This document shows, in pieces, positions 57,357-64,000 of a DNA stretch of 64,000 nucleotides (the first letter of the stretch is position 1; the number at the start of each line of letters is the position of its first letter). Source of the DNA: JACVRW01 sp963837445 (GTDB lineage: Bacteria > Actinomycetota > Thermoleophilia > Solirubrobacterales > Thermoleophilaceae); NCBI GenBank assembly GCA_963837445.1, contig CAWINK010000002.1:496001-560000 (forward strand), written 5' to 3'. The position numbers and the translations under genes were made by a program. The notes under the pieces were generated by a model. It was not told where the DNA came from. It did not search any database and worked only from the letters and a program-made list of their open reading frames with translations.

Positions 57357-58009
57357 TCAACGTCGCCGTGTCCGGCGCGGCCGGGCGCATGGGGCAGACG
57401 GTGTGCGACGCGGTCGAGGGGGCCGACGACATGGCGCTCGTGGGCCGCGCCGATCCGCTGCTCGACACCGCGCTCGCGGACGTGCTCGGCGACGCCGACG
57501 TGGTCGTGGACTTCTCCACTCCGGACAGCGCCCTCGCGAACGCACGCATGTGCATCGAGGCCGGCGTGCACTGCGTGATGGGCACCACCGGCGCCGACTT
57601 CTCGGAGCTCGAGGGCGTGGGCACCGCGAACCTTCTCGTGGCGCCGAACTTCGCGATCGGAGCGGTGCTGATGATGGAGCTCGCCCAGCGCGTGGCCGAG
57701 CACCTGCCCGAGTGCGAGATCGTCGAGCTGCACCATGACCGCAAGCTCGACGCCCCGTCGGGCACCGCCGCCCGCACGGCGGAGCTGATCCGCGCCGCGG
57801 GCGGCAACGTGCACGAGCCGATCCACTCGGTGCGCCTCCCGGGCCTGGTGGCGCACCAGGAGGTCATCTTCGGCGGCCCGGGGCAGACGCTCACGATCCG
57901 GCACGACTCGATCGACCGCGAGTCGTTCATGCCCGGCGTGCTGCTGGCGGTGCGGAAGGTCGGCACGCTTCGGCGCTCACCGACGATCGGGCTCGAGCAC
58001 GTGCTCTAG
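57353..58009 (+). CDS. dapB: 4-hydroxy-tetrahydrodipicolinate reductase
   Basis: 218 residues, ATGA-coupled to the peptidase. Uses NAD(P)H to reduce the DapA product in lysine/diaminopimelate synthesis. The nucleotide motif is VSGAAGRMGQTV, with catalytic HHDRKLDAPSGTA near residue 123 and FGGPGQTLTIRHDS near the end. It is slightly short for the family (usual 240-270). dapA lies 4 kb downstream, separated by unrelated genes. Confidence 0.95.
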   Translation: MINVAVSGAAGRMGQTVCDAVEGADDMALVGRADPLLDTALADVLGDADVVVDFSTPDSALANARMCIEAGVHCVMGTTGADFSELEGVGTANLLVAPNFAIGAVLMMELAQRVAEHLPECEIVELHHDRKLDAPSGTAARTAELIRAAGGNVHEPIHSVRLPGLVAHQEVIFGGPGQTLTIRHDSIDRESFMPGVLLAVRKVGTLRRSPTIGLEHVL

Positions 58010-58221
58010 GTCGGTAACCGCCTGCGGTCTCACGGCAGGAAAGCGCTTACAGCAGCGATGAAGGGCCTGGCGCCCGGGTCGAAAAGGTGACTTTCGGCGG
58101 CTCTGAGGACCGGGGAGCTGAGGTTGTCGTCCATAGAGAACGCCAACGCGCCCAACCCCCGCTCAGATAGCGTCGAGAGGCGAGTTGTCGACCTGGCCGG
58201 CCGTCCGCGCAGTCGACCCGC

Positions 58222-58250
58222 TTGACGCGCGGGCTGCCCCGCCGTTTAAT
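58222..58250 (+). promoter_or_regulatory. Promoter for a leaderless small secreted-protein gene
   Basis: TTGACG (58222-58227) and TTTAAT (58245-58250) are 17 bases apart. A start 6-9 bases after the -10 would fall at 58256-58259, on the GTG start codon of the next gene, so the mRNA should have no 5' leader. The rest of the dapB-58259 gap (58010-58221) shows a small hairpin (CCTGC/GCAGG at 58021-58039) and no gene. Confidence 0.6.
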
Positions 58251-58258
58251 CGAAGCGC

Positions 58259-58582
58259 GTGCGATCGCTGGCGAAGCTCTCGGGTGCGGTCCTGGTGTGT
58301 GTGTTGGCCGGTGTGTTGGCCGGCCCTGCCGGAGCCGCGGGGCAGTCCGCGAACTGCGGGCGGATCGTCTTCGAGCCCCAGACCGACAACGGGGCCGCCA
58401 ACATCCGCGCACGCGGCACGAGCTGTCGCCGGGCGCGACGGATCGTCCGGGCTGTGTACAACGGCGGACGCCAGCCGTTCGGCTACCGCTGCCGCTCCCG
58501 CGCGCATGACGACGGCGGCCTGTTCTTCAGGCACTGGGTCTGCACCAAGAACCAGGCCCGAGTCACTTGGGACAAGTACTAG
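58259..58582 (+). CDS. Small secreted Cys-rich protein
   Basis: 107 residues from GTG. Signal peptide about 1-29 (LVCVLAGVLAGPAGAAG). Mature region: CGRIVFEPQTDNGAANIRAR, TSCRRARRIV, YRCRSRAHDDGG and WVCTKNQARVTW, giving four Cys that could form two disulfides. It shares the CGR.V...SC..AR opening with the protein at 36816 but keeps the second Cys pair. Function unknown; widespread type in exported actinobacterial proteins. Confidence 0.75.
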   Translation: MRSLAKLSGAVLVCVLAGVLAGPAGAAGQSANCGRIVFEPQTDNGAANIRARGTSCRRARRIVRAVYNGGRQPFGYRCRSRAHDDGGLFFRHWVCTKNQARVTWDKY

Positions 58583-59616
58583 GCGCCGACGCCAAAGCGC
58601 GCCTCGCGGCGCGGCTCACGGCTCAGCTGCTCGCGGGTCCGCCGGCGCGCGATCCCGTGGCGGTCGCGGAGCGGTTGCTCGCCGTGCAGGGTCAGGATCC
58701 GCGCGGAGCGCGGCTCGCGGTTCGGGCACGCACCGAGGGGCTCTCCGCGGCGGACGTCGACCGTGCATTCACCGACGACCGCAGCCTGCTGATCACGTGG
58801 CTGAACCGCGGCACGCTTCACCTCGTGCGAAGCGAGGACCTGCCGCTGATCCACGCCGTCACGACACCGCCCCTTCGCACGGGAAGCGCTCGCCGCCTGG
58901 CCGAGTTGGGCCTGCCGCCGGACGACGCGGATCGCGGGGTCGGCGCGATCGAACGCGCACTGGCCGAGGAGGGGCCGCTGAGCGTGGACGTGCTGCGCGA
59001 GCGCGTGGACGCGGTTGGCGTGCGCTCAAAGGGGCAGGCGATGTACCACCTGCTGTATCGGGCGTCGCTCGACGGGCTGATCGTTCGCGGCCCGGTGGTG
59101 GGAGGAAAGCACGCGTACGTCCTCGTGCGCGACTGGCTCGGCGAACCCGACCCGGTGGACCGCGACAGGGCGCTCCCCGAGTTTGCCCGCCGCTATCTCG
59201 CCGGGCACGGCCCCGCGACCGATCGCGACATGGCCCGCTGGGCCCGCATTCCCCTTCGGGATGTGCGCGCCGGGCTCCAGGCGATCGCAGGCGAGCTCGA
59301 CGAGCTCGGAGACGGGCTCGTGGACCTGAAGGCACGTGCGCCCGTGGCCGAGCTGCCACCGCCCAAGCTGCTCGGCACGTTCGAGCCGGTCCTGCTCGGC
59401 TGGATCTCGCGCGAGTACATCTTCGGGGATGACAGGAGCTTCGTGACGGACGCGCGGCTGTTCGACCCGTTCGCGCTCGTGGGGGGCCGCGCGGCGGCGC
59501 GCTGGAAGCTGCGGGAGGGGAGGGTGGAGCTCGAGCCCTTTGGACGGTTGGCGAAGGCCGACAGGGCCGGGCTCGAGGCGGAGGCGGCGGATGTCGAGCG
59601 CTTTCTGGCGGCCTGA
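58567..59616 (+). CDS. Winged-helix DNA-binding-domain protein (HTH_42/AlkX-like)
   Basis: 349 residues from TTG (overlap of 16 bases with the upstream gene; the true start could be a few codons later). Several winged-helix units: AVQGQDPRGARLAVRARTEG, ITWLNRGTLHLVRSEDLPLI, and FARRYLAGHGPATDRDMARW then RIPLRDVRAGL. Family members include alkylated-DNA-binding YcaQ-like glycosylases and crosslink-repair proteins. The YcaQ catalytic motif was not identified, so a DNA-repair role is tentative. Confidence 0.82.
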   Translation: MGQVLGADAKARLAARLTAQLLAGPPARDPVAVAERLLAVQGQDPRGARLAVRARTEGLSAADVDRAFTDDRSLLITWLNRGTLHLVRSEDLPLIHAVTTPPLRTGSARRLAELGLPPDDADRGVGAIERALAEEGPLSVDVLRERVDAVGVRSKGQAMYHLLYRASLDGLIVRGPVVGGKHAYVLVRDWLGEPDPVDRDRALPEFARRYLAGHGPATDRDMARWARIPLRDVRAGLQAIAGELDELGDGLVDLKARAPVAELPPPKLLGTFEPVLLGWISREYIFGDDRSFVTDARLFDPFALVGGRAAARWKLREGRVELEPFGRLAKADRAGLEAEAADVERFLAA

Positions 59617-59646
59617 GCGCTTCCGCAGCGCATAGGCTGCGCCGCC

Positions 59647-60408
59647 ATGGACGACCTCAGCCCTCACGCCGCCCGCAACCGTGCGGTCTGGAACGCGGAC
59701 GCTCCGAATTGGGTCGAGAGCGGGCGCAGGGCGTGGGCCAGCCCGACGCCGTGGTGGGGGATGTGGGAGGTCCCGGAGGACGAGCTTCGGATCCTTCCCG
59801 ACGTGGCCGGTCTCGACGTGCTCGACCTCGGCTGCGGCACCGGCTACTGGTGCGCGTGGTTCGCGCGCCTCGGCGCTCGCCCGGTCGGGCTCGATCTGTC
59901 GGAGGAGCAGCTTGCCACCGCCCGCGAGCTCCAGGCCGAGCACGGGATCGAGTTCCCGCTGATCCACGCCAGTGCCGAGGCGCCGCCGCTGCCGGACGGG
60001 TCGTTCGACGTCGTCTTCTCGGAATACGGTGCCGCCATCTGGTGCGACCCGCACGTATGGATTCCGCAGGCGTATCGGCTGCTGCGGCCGGGCGGCCGGC
60101 TGATCTTCCTGTGCAACGCGGTCGTCGCGATCCTCTGCGCTCCGATGAGCGAGGAGCCGTCCGGCGAGCTGCTCGTTCGCCCGCAGGCCGGCCTGGGGCC
60201 GATCGAGTGGCCCGACCCCGACGGGACCGACTTCCATCAGGCCCACGGGGAGCGGATCAAGCTGCTGCGCGAAATCGGCTTCGAGGTCGAGGCCCTCCAC
60301 GAGCTCTACGCCCCGGACGGCGACCCGGACGAGGTCCGCTACTACGCCCGCCGCGGCTGGGCGCAGCGCTGGCCCTCCGAGGAGGTCTGGGTCGTTCGGC
60401 GGAGGTAA
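59647..60408 (+). CDS. Class I SAM-dependent methyltransferase
   Basis: 253 residues. Motif I reads LDVLDLGCGTGYWCAWFARL, motif II PVGLDLSEEQL, then IHASAEAPPLPDGSFDVVFS and LLRPGGRLIFLCN, a complete Methyltransf_11/25 pattern. The C-terminus WAQRWPSEEVWVVRR is common in actinobacterial methyltransferases of unknown substrate. It follows the winged-helix gene by 30 bases and may be co-transcribed. Confidence 0.9.
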   Translation: MDDLSPHAARNRAVWNADAPNWVESGRRAWASPTPWWGMWEVPEDELRILPDVAGLDVLDLGCGTGYWCAWFARLGARPVGLDLSEEQLATARELQAEHGIEFPLIHASAEAPPLPDGSFDVVFSEYGAAIWCDPHVWIPQAYRLLRPGGRLIFLCNAVVAILCAPMSEEPSGELLVRPQAGLGPIEWPDPDGTDFHQAHGERIKLLREIGFEVEALHELYAPDGDPDEVRYYARRGWAQRWPSEEVWVVRRR

Positions 60409-60414
60409 AGCGGT

Positions 60415-60969
60415 CTACTGGACGCGCCGTGCTCGCAGCCGGTAGGCGGCACCACCCAGGCTGAGGCGGTCGCCGGGCCGCACCTCCGCGACCTCGATCA
60501 CCCGTATGCCGTTCACCCGGGTCCCGTTGCTCGAGCCGAGGTCCCGCAGGAACCAGCGCTCCCCGTCACGTCGGAGCTCGGCATGGCGGCGGGAGACGCA
60601 GTCCTCTGGCAGCACGCAGTCGCAGCTCGGCGAACGCCCGACCGTCAGGCTCGCGCCATCCGTGCTCGGCAGGGCGAGACTCGGCACCCGCGGGCGGGTC
60701 CAGGCCGCCTTGATGTCGGCGTCCAGAGCCGAAACCCACTCGATCGCCGCGAGCAGCAGCCGGCGCGGTCCCCGCGCGGGGCGGACATCCGAGACGAGTT
60801 CGGCGAGTTCGCCGCGGCTCTTCGCGCTGTAGGCGAGCCCGACGCGCTCCGCGAAGGTGTCGGTGGAGAGGCGGCCCTCGACGGAGCGGTCGCGCAGCAC
60901 TCGCACCACACGCTCGCGGTCGTCCGTGGACGGCCGGGTCGGCACTGGGGTGTGAGCGTCGGTACTCAC
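60415..60969 (-). CDS. DUF1707-FHA domain protein
   Basis: 184 residues from the GTG at 60969. The N-terminal DUF1707 (SHOCT-like) domain reads DRERVVRVLRDRSVEGRLST then FAERVGLAYSAKSRGELAEL. The C-terminal FHA phosphothreonine-binding domain has VGRSPSCD, SRRHAEL and GSSNGTRVNG. FHA domains read Ser/Thr kinase signalling, and DUF1707 is an actinobacterial domain of unknown role. No kinase is adjacent. Confidence 0.88.
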   Translation of the reverse strand: MSTDAHTPVPTRPSTDDRERVVRVLRDRSVEGRLSTDTFAERVGLAYSAKSRGELAELVSDVRPARGPRRLLLAAIEWVSALDADIKAAWTRPRVPSLALPSTDGASLTVGRSPSCDCVLPEDCVSRRHAELRRDGERWFLRDLGSSNGTRVNGIRVIEVAEVRPGDRLSLGGAAYRLRARRVQ

Positions 60970-61070
60970 GTCCCTCAATGTTCCCCCATCAGGCCGAAAT
61001 CGGCTAGGCCGCGCCGATCGCTGAGCAGCCGGCCTAAAGCTCGGGCCGAGTTCCCCGATTACCCGGGCAG

Positions 61071-61268
61071 ATGGACGACCGTGACCGCCAGCTGCACGAC
61101 CTGCGCCTCGAGCGCGCCGCACTCGGGTTCCTGCTCGGGAATGCCTGCGAGACGCTGCTCTTCTACGCCGACAGCGCGAACTACAACTTCGCCGACGACG
61201 GCATGGAGGGCGCAGCGATTGACACGCTCGCCTTCATAATGAGCGCGGACGCAGCCTCGCTCGCCTAG
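61071..61268 (+). CDS. Small hypothetical protein
   Basis: 65 residues, helical (LHDLRLERAALGFLLGNACE, then AAIDTLAFIMSADAASLA). No membrane segment, Cys pairs or recognised motif. Its end overlaps the convergent DUF3052 gene by 4 bases. Coding status is plausible from position and composition, not from homology. Confidence 0.5.
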   Translation: MDDRDRQLHDLRLERAALGFLLGNACETLLFYADSANYNFADDGMEGAAIDTLAFIMSADAASLA

Positions 61269-61690
61269 GCCGCGCTCTTGCTGCCGTTTCGGCGCAGGGA
61301 GCGCGGTATCACGAAGCGGATCCCGGAACGCCCGTCGTCGATCGAGCAGGTCTTGTTGTCGATCAGGCCGAGCCGCTTGGCGTACGGCACCAGGGCCATC
61401 TGGTTGAGGTAGTTCTCGTGTCCCCGCTTGCGGGTGATCACCCAGAGGTAGCCGGTGTCGCGCAGGCGGGCTCGGTAGCGGACGAGCGTCTCCTTGGCCT
61501 CGTCCTCGGACTCGACCAGCACGATCGCGCCGTCGAGCTTGCCGGAGCGCACGAGGCCGCGGCCGATGGCCTCCTTCACGTCGCGTCTGAGCCCGGGACC
61601 CACATCGCCCGCTATCTCCACGCGCTGATCCGCGGTCACGCCCAGCTTCTGGACGGTCGAGCGGTGGCTGTAGTCGCGTTCCGTGGTCAT
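61265..61690 (-). CDS. DUF3052 protein
   Basis: 141 residues from the ATG at 61690. Core segments VQKLGVTADQRVEIAGDVGP, IVLVESEDEAKETLVRYRAR and GYLWVITRKRGHENY match the actinobacterial DUF3052 family. Members are small conserved cytoplasmic proteins of unknown function, often near fatty-acid or cell-division genes; no such context here. Confidence 0.83.
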   Translation of the reverse strand: MTTERDYSHRSTVQKLGVTADQRVEIAGDVGPGLRRDVKEAIGRGLVRSGKLDGAIVLVESEDEAKETLVRYRARLRDTGYLWVITRKRGHENYLNQMALVPYAKRLGLIDNKTCSIDDGRSGIRFVIPRSLRRNGSKSAA

Positions 61691-61787
61691 TGCTGAGGGG
61701 AATTCTGCCATTTGCAGGGCGGCTTTCGGAAGGGGTGACCCCCGGATTGCACGGTAAGGTTCGAAGGAGCCAACAAGGGAGGACCGC

Positions 61788-62141
61788 ATGGGATTCATGG
61801 ACAAGGCCAAGCAGCTGGCCGAGCAGGCCCAGCAGAAGCTGGACGAGACGCAGAAGAACTTCAACAAGTCGAGCTCGCCGGAGGGGCAGCCGCAGGGCGA
61901 CGGGGTCAAGTACGACGAGCACGGGCGTCCGATTCAGGAGGCTCCGCCCGCGGGAGCGGCCGCGCCGCCGCCGGCCGAGCCCGCCGCAGAGCCGGCCGCC
62001 CCAACCGCGCCGGCCGCACCGGCCGCACCGGCCGCGGAGCCGACGGAAGAGCAGCCGGCCGCCGACGCTCCCACGCCGCCCCCGGCACCCTCGACCGACG
62101 ACTCGAACGCCACTCCCGACCCGTTCAAGCCGATCCAGTAG
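61788..62141 (+). CDS. Small protein with helical N-terminus and Ala/Pro-rich disordered tail
   Basis: 117 residues. The N-terminal 30 residues form an amphipathic helix (MDKAKQLAEQAQQKLDETQK), followed by KYDEHGRPIQEAPP and then a 70-residue Ala/Pro/Glu-rich low-complexity tail ending DPFKPIQ. No catalytic motif. The helix resembles membrane-surface or coiled-coil binders. It shares one base with the dapA start, so translation is coupled, but a link to lysine synthesis is not evident. Confidence 0.7.
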   Translation: MGFMDKAKQLAEQAQQKLDETQKNFNKSSSPEGQPQGDGVKYDEHGRPIQEAPPAGAAAPPPAEPAAEPAAPTAPAAPAAPAAEPTEEQPAADAPTPPPAPSTDDSNATPDPFKPIQ

Positions 62142-63016
62142 TGGCGGAGCGCTTCTCCCGGGACAGCATGCGCCTCGGCGGCATCCTCACCGCGATGGTC
62201 ACCCCGTTCGACGCGGACGGTGGGCTCGACGAGGACGCCGCGGTACGGCTGATGCACCATCTGCTCGAGAACGGGTCCGATGGGCTGGTCCTCGCCGGCA
62301 GCACGGGTGAGGGCGCCACGATGACCGACGAGGAGAAGGTGCGGCTCTGGGAGCTCGGCGTGGCAGAGTCGGGGGACGCCCCGGTCATCGCCGGCACCGG
62401 CACCTACGACACCCGGCACTCGGTGGAGCTCACCGAGCGCGCGCACGAGGCCGGCGTGGACGCGATGCTCGTGGTCACGCCGTACTACGTGCGGCCCAAC
62501 CGGCGCGGGATCAAGGCGCATTACGAGGCCGTGGCCGCCGCCACCGACCGGCCGATCGTGGCCTACAACATCCCGAGCCGCACGGCCACGGACATGCCGA
62601 ACGACCTGCTCGCGGAGCTGGCTGAGATCGACAACATCGCGGCGGTCAAGCAGGCCCGCTACGAGGACATGGCGCTGATCGAGGGCATGGACCTGCTCGC
62701 CGGGAACGACGACGTGCTTGCCAAGGTCATGGACATGGGCGGCACCGGCGGCATCCTGGTGGCCTCGAACCTGGTCGGGCGCGAGATGCGGCGGATCATC
62801 GACGAGCCGGAGCGCCGCCATGAGATCGAGGACGACCTGCGCGATCTCTACAAGGCATTGAACGTGACCGTGAACCCGATCCCGGTCAAGACCGCGGTCA
62901 ACATGATCGGCATTGAGGTCGGCCCGCTGAGGCTGCCGCTCGTGGATGCCTCCGAGGAGGAGCGCGCCGTAATCCGCCAGGCCCTCGAACGCCACAACCT
63001 GCTGGCCGCGGTGTGA
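62141..63016 (+). CDS. dapA: 4-hydroxy-tetrahydrodipicolinate synthase
   Basis: 291 residues from GTG. Condenses pyruvate with aspartate semialdehyde, the branch point to diaminopimelate and lysine. The substrate loop is LAGSTGEGATMTDEEK, the Tyr proton relay is in VTPYYVRPN and AYNIPSRTATDM, and the Schiff-base Lys is in NIAAVKQARYED. Full length for the family. Adjacent to RNase J as in several actinobacteria. Confidence 0.96.
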   Translation: MAERFSRDSMRLGGILTAMVTPFDADGGLDEDAAVRLMHHLLENGSDGLVLAGSTGEGATMTDEEKVRLWELGVAESGDAPVIAGTGTYDTRHSVELTERAHEAGVDAMLVVTPYYVRPNRRGIKAHYEAVAAATDRPIVAYNIPSRTATDMPNDLLAELAEIDNIAAVKQARYEDMALIEGMDLLAGNDDVLAKVMDMGGTGGILVASNLVGREMRRIIDEPERRHEIEDDLRDLYKALNVTVNPIPVKTAVNMIGIEVGPLRLPLVDASEEERAVIRQALERHNLLAAV

Positions 63017-64000
63017 GTTCGAGCAAGCTCCGGGTCCTGCCGCTCGGCGGGCTCGGCGAGATCGGCAAGAACATGATGGTCGTCGAGTACGGCGGCCGCA
63101 TAGTGGTTGTGGACACCGGCCTGATGTTCCCGACGCCTGACCAGCTCGGCATCGACCTCGTGCTCCCGGACTTCACCTACCTGCGCGAGCGAGAGGACGA
63201 CATCGACGCGATCGTCCTGACCCACGGGCACGAGGACCACGTGGGCGCGCTGCCATTCCTGCTGCGCGAGCTGGACACCGTCCCGCCCGTCTACAGCGGT
63301 CCGCTCACCGCGGCGATGGTTCGCTCGAAGCTGGACGAGCACCGGCTCAAGGACGTTGTGGTTGAGGACGTGCTTGCCGGCCAGGCCTTCGAGGCCGGCC
63401 CCTTCTCGGTGGAGATGGTGAAGATGGCCCACTCGATCCCGGACGCCTTCGCCGTGGCGCTCACCACCGAGCTCGGCACCATGCTGATGACCGGGGACTA
63501 CAAGTTCGACCAGACGCCTGTGGACGGCGTGCCTGCGGACATCTCCAGGCTTGCCGAGCTCGGGCGGGAGAGGCTGCTGCTCCTCTGCGGCGACTCGACG
63601 AACGCTGACCGTCCCGGCGTGTCGCTCTCCGAGTCGAGCGTGGGGCCGCGGCTGGTGGAGGTGTTCGCACGCTGCCAGGGCCGGATCATCGTCACCTGCT
63701 TCGCCTCGAACATCCACCGCGTCCAGCAGGTGGTGGATGCCGCGGCCACGGTCGGCAGGCGCGTCTCGCTGATCGGCCGCTCGATGCGCAAGAACACGAA
63801 CATCGGGCGCATGCTCGGCCACATCGACATCCCGGACGGGCTGCTGGTCGGGCCGAAGGAGATCGAGGACTTCCCGGACCACAAGCTCGTGATCATCTCC
63901 ACGGGATCGCAGGGCGAGCCGCTCTCGGCGCTGCGCCGGATGGCCCACGGGGACCACCCGAACGTGGATCTGCACGACGGCGACACCGTGATCTTCTCGG
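63013..64000 (+). CDS. rnj: Ribonuclease J, 3' end cut by window
   Basis: 329 complete codons visible from GTG (GTGA overlap with dapA). A metallo-beta-lactamase/beta-CASP RNase with endo- and 5'-exonuclease activity in mRNA decay and rRNA maturation. Motifs: LPLGGLGEIGKNMMVVEYG, VDTGLMFP, the metal site LTHGHEDHVGALP, LMTGDYKFDQTP, and beta-CASP CGDSTNADRPGVSLSES and IIVTCFASNIHRVQQV. The C-terminal domain lies beyond the window. Confidence 0.96.
   Translation, partial: MSSSKLRVLPLGGLGEIGKNMMVVEYGGRIVVVDTGLMFPTPDQLGIDLVLPDFTYLREREDDIDAIVLTHGHEDHVGALPFLLRELDTVPPVYSGPLTAAMVRSKLDEHRLKDVVVEDVLAGQAFEAGPFSVEMVKMAHSIPDAFAVALTTELGTMLMTGDYKFDQTPVDGVPADISRLAELGRERLLLLCGDSTNADRPGVSLSESSVGPRLVEVFARCQGRIIVTCFASNIHRVQQVVDAAATVGRRVSLIGRSMRKNTNIGRMLGHIDIPDGLLVGPKEIEDFPDHKLVIISTGSQGEPLSALRRMAHGDHPNVDLHDGDTVIFS

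Noticed and set aside
58021..58039. CCTGC/GCAGG hairpin after dapB as terminator
   Set aside because: Five-base stem, nine-base loop and no T-run.

Overview
The window is GC-rich chromosomal DNA, almost fully coding. It most likely comes from an actinobacterium of the Thermoleophilia/Solirubrobacterales type. The reasons are the actinobacterial integration host factor next to gmk, rpoZ and coaBC; a PyrR-type pyrimidine operon with a type 1B PyrK/PyrD pair; Excalibur and LGFP domains; and long acidic or glycine-rich extensions on NusA and IF-2. This placement is inference from gene content, not from a marker gene. No complete insertion sequence, prophage or CRISPR array was seen.

Layout. 1-10.7 kb is a mixed region: a CorA transporter cut by the window edge; a SAM-I riboswitch with terminator before threonine synthase (apparent 1-base frameshift) and a ThiS/MoaD sulfur carrier; a sugar-nucleotide dehydratase-like gene; small membrane and regulatory genes; an LGFP pseudogene; a secreted nuclease; twin SnoaL-like genes; tRNA-Arg(CCG); an XRE/nucleotidyltransferase pair with a palindromic operator candidate; and RNase Z. 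11.1-20.1 kb is the pyrimidine operon pyrR-pyrB-pyrC-carA-carB-pyrK-pyrD, preceded by a PyrR-binding RNA. 20.3-23.0 kb is mihF-gmk-rpoZ-coaBC-TPR. 23.0-25.4 kb holds a YbjN-like gene, dtd and an aldehyde dehydrogenase. 25.5-33.9 kb is the translation cluster rimP-nusA-ylxR-infB-DUF503-rbfA-nrnA-truB-ribF.

33.9-46.2 kb is accessory: a broken PI-PLC-like gene, redox enzymes, a 108-bp inverted repeat, and a tightly coupled three-gene operon (DnaJ-type zinc-motif membrane protein, Vps62-like protein, DUF3376-type patatin) behind a strong sigma-70-like promoter. That operon is the best candidate for an undescribed system. It is followed by a cupin/LysR pair and membrane proteins. rpsO (46.3 kb) and pnp (53.8 kb) are separated by a peroxiredoxin, a DsbA-like protein and two large secreted M14 carboxypeptidases that carry a sequence relic of a tandem duplication. 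pnp-M16 protease-dapB follows, then a small accessory block, then dapA and RNase J (cut by the window end).

Genes are densely coupled. At least fourteen gene pairs use the 4-nt ATGA/GTGA/TTGA overlap. Three further pairs appear to use the same geometry with CTG, ATA or GTA as the start codon, which is one of the more unusual observations here. The other is the SAM-riboswitch control of a threonine-synthase/sulfur-carrier pair, which suggests a role in homocysteine or methionine supply.
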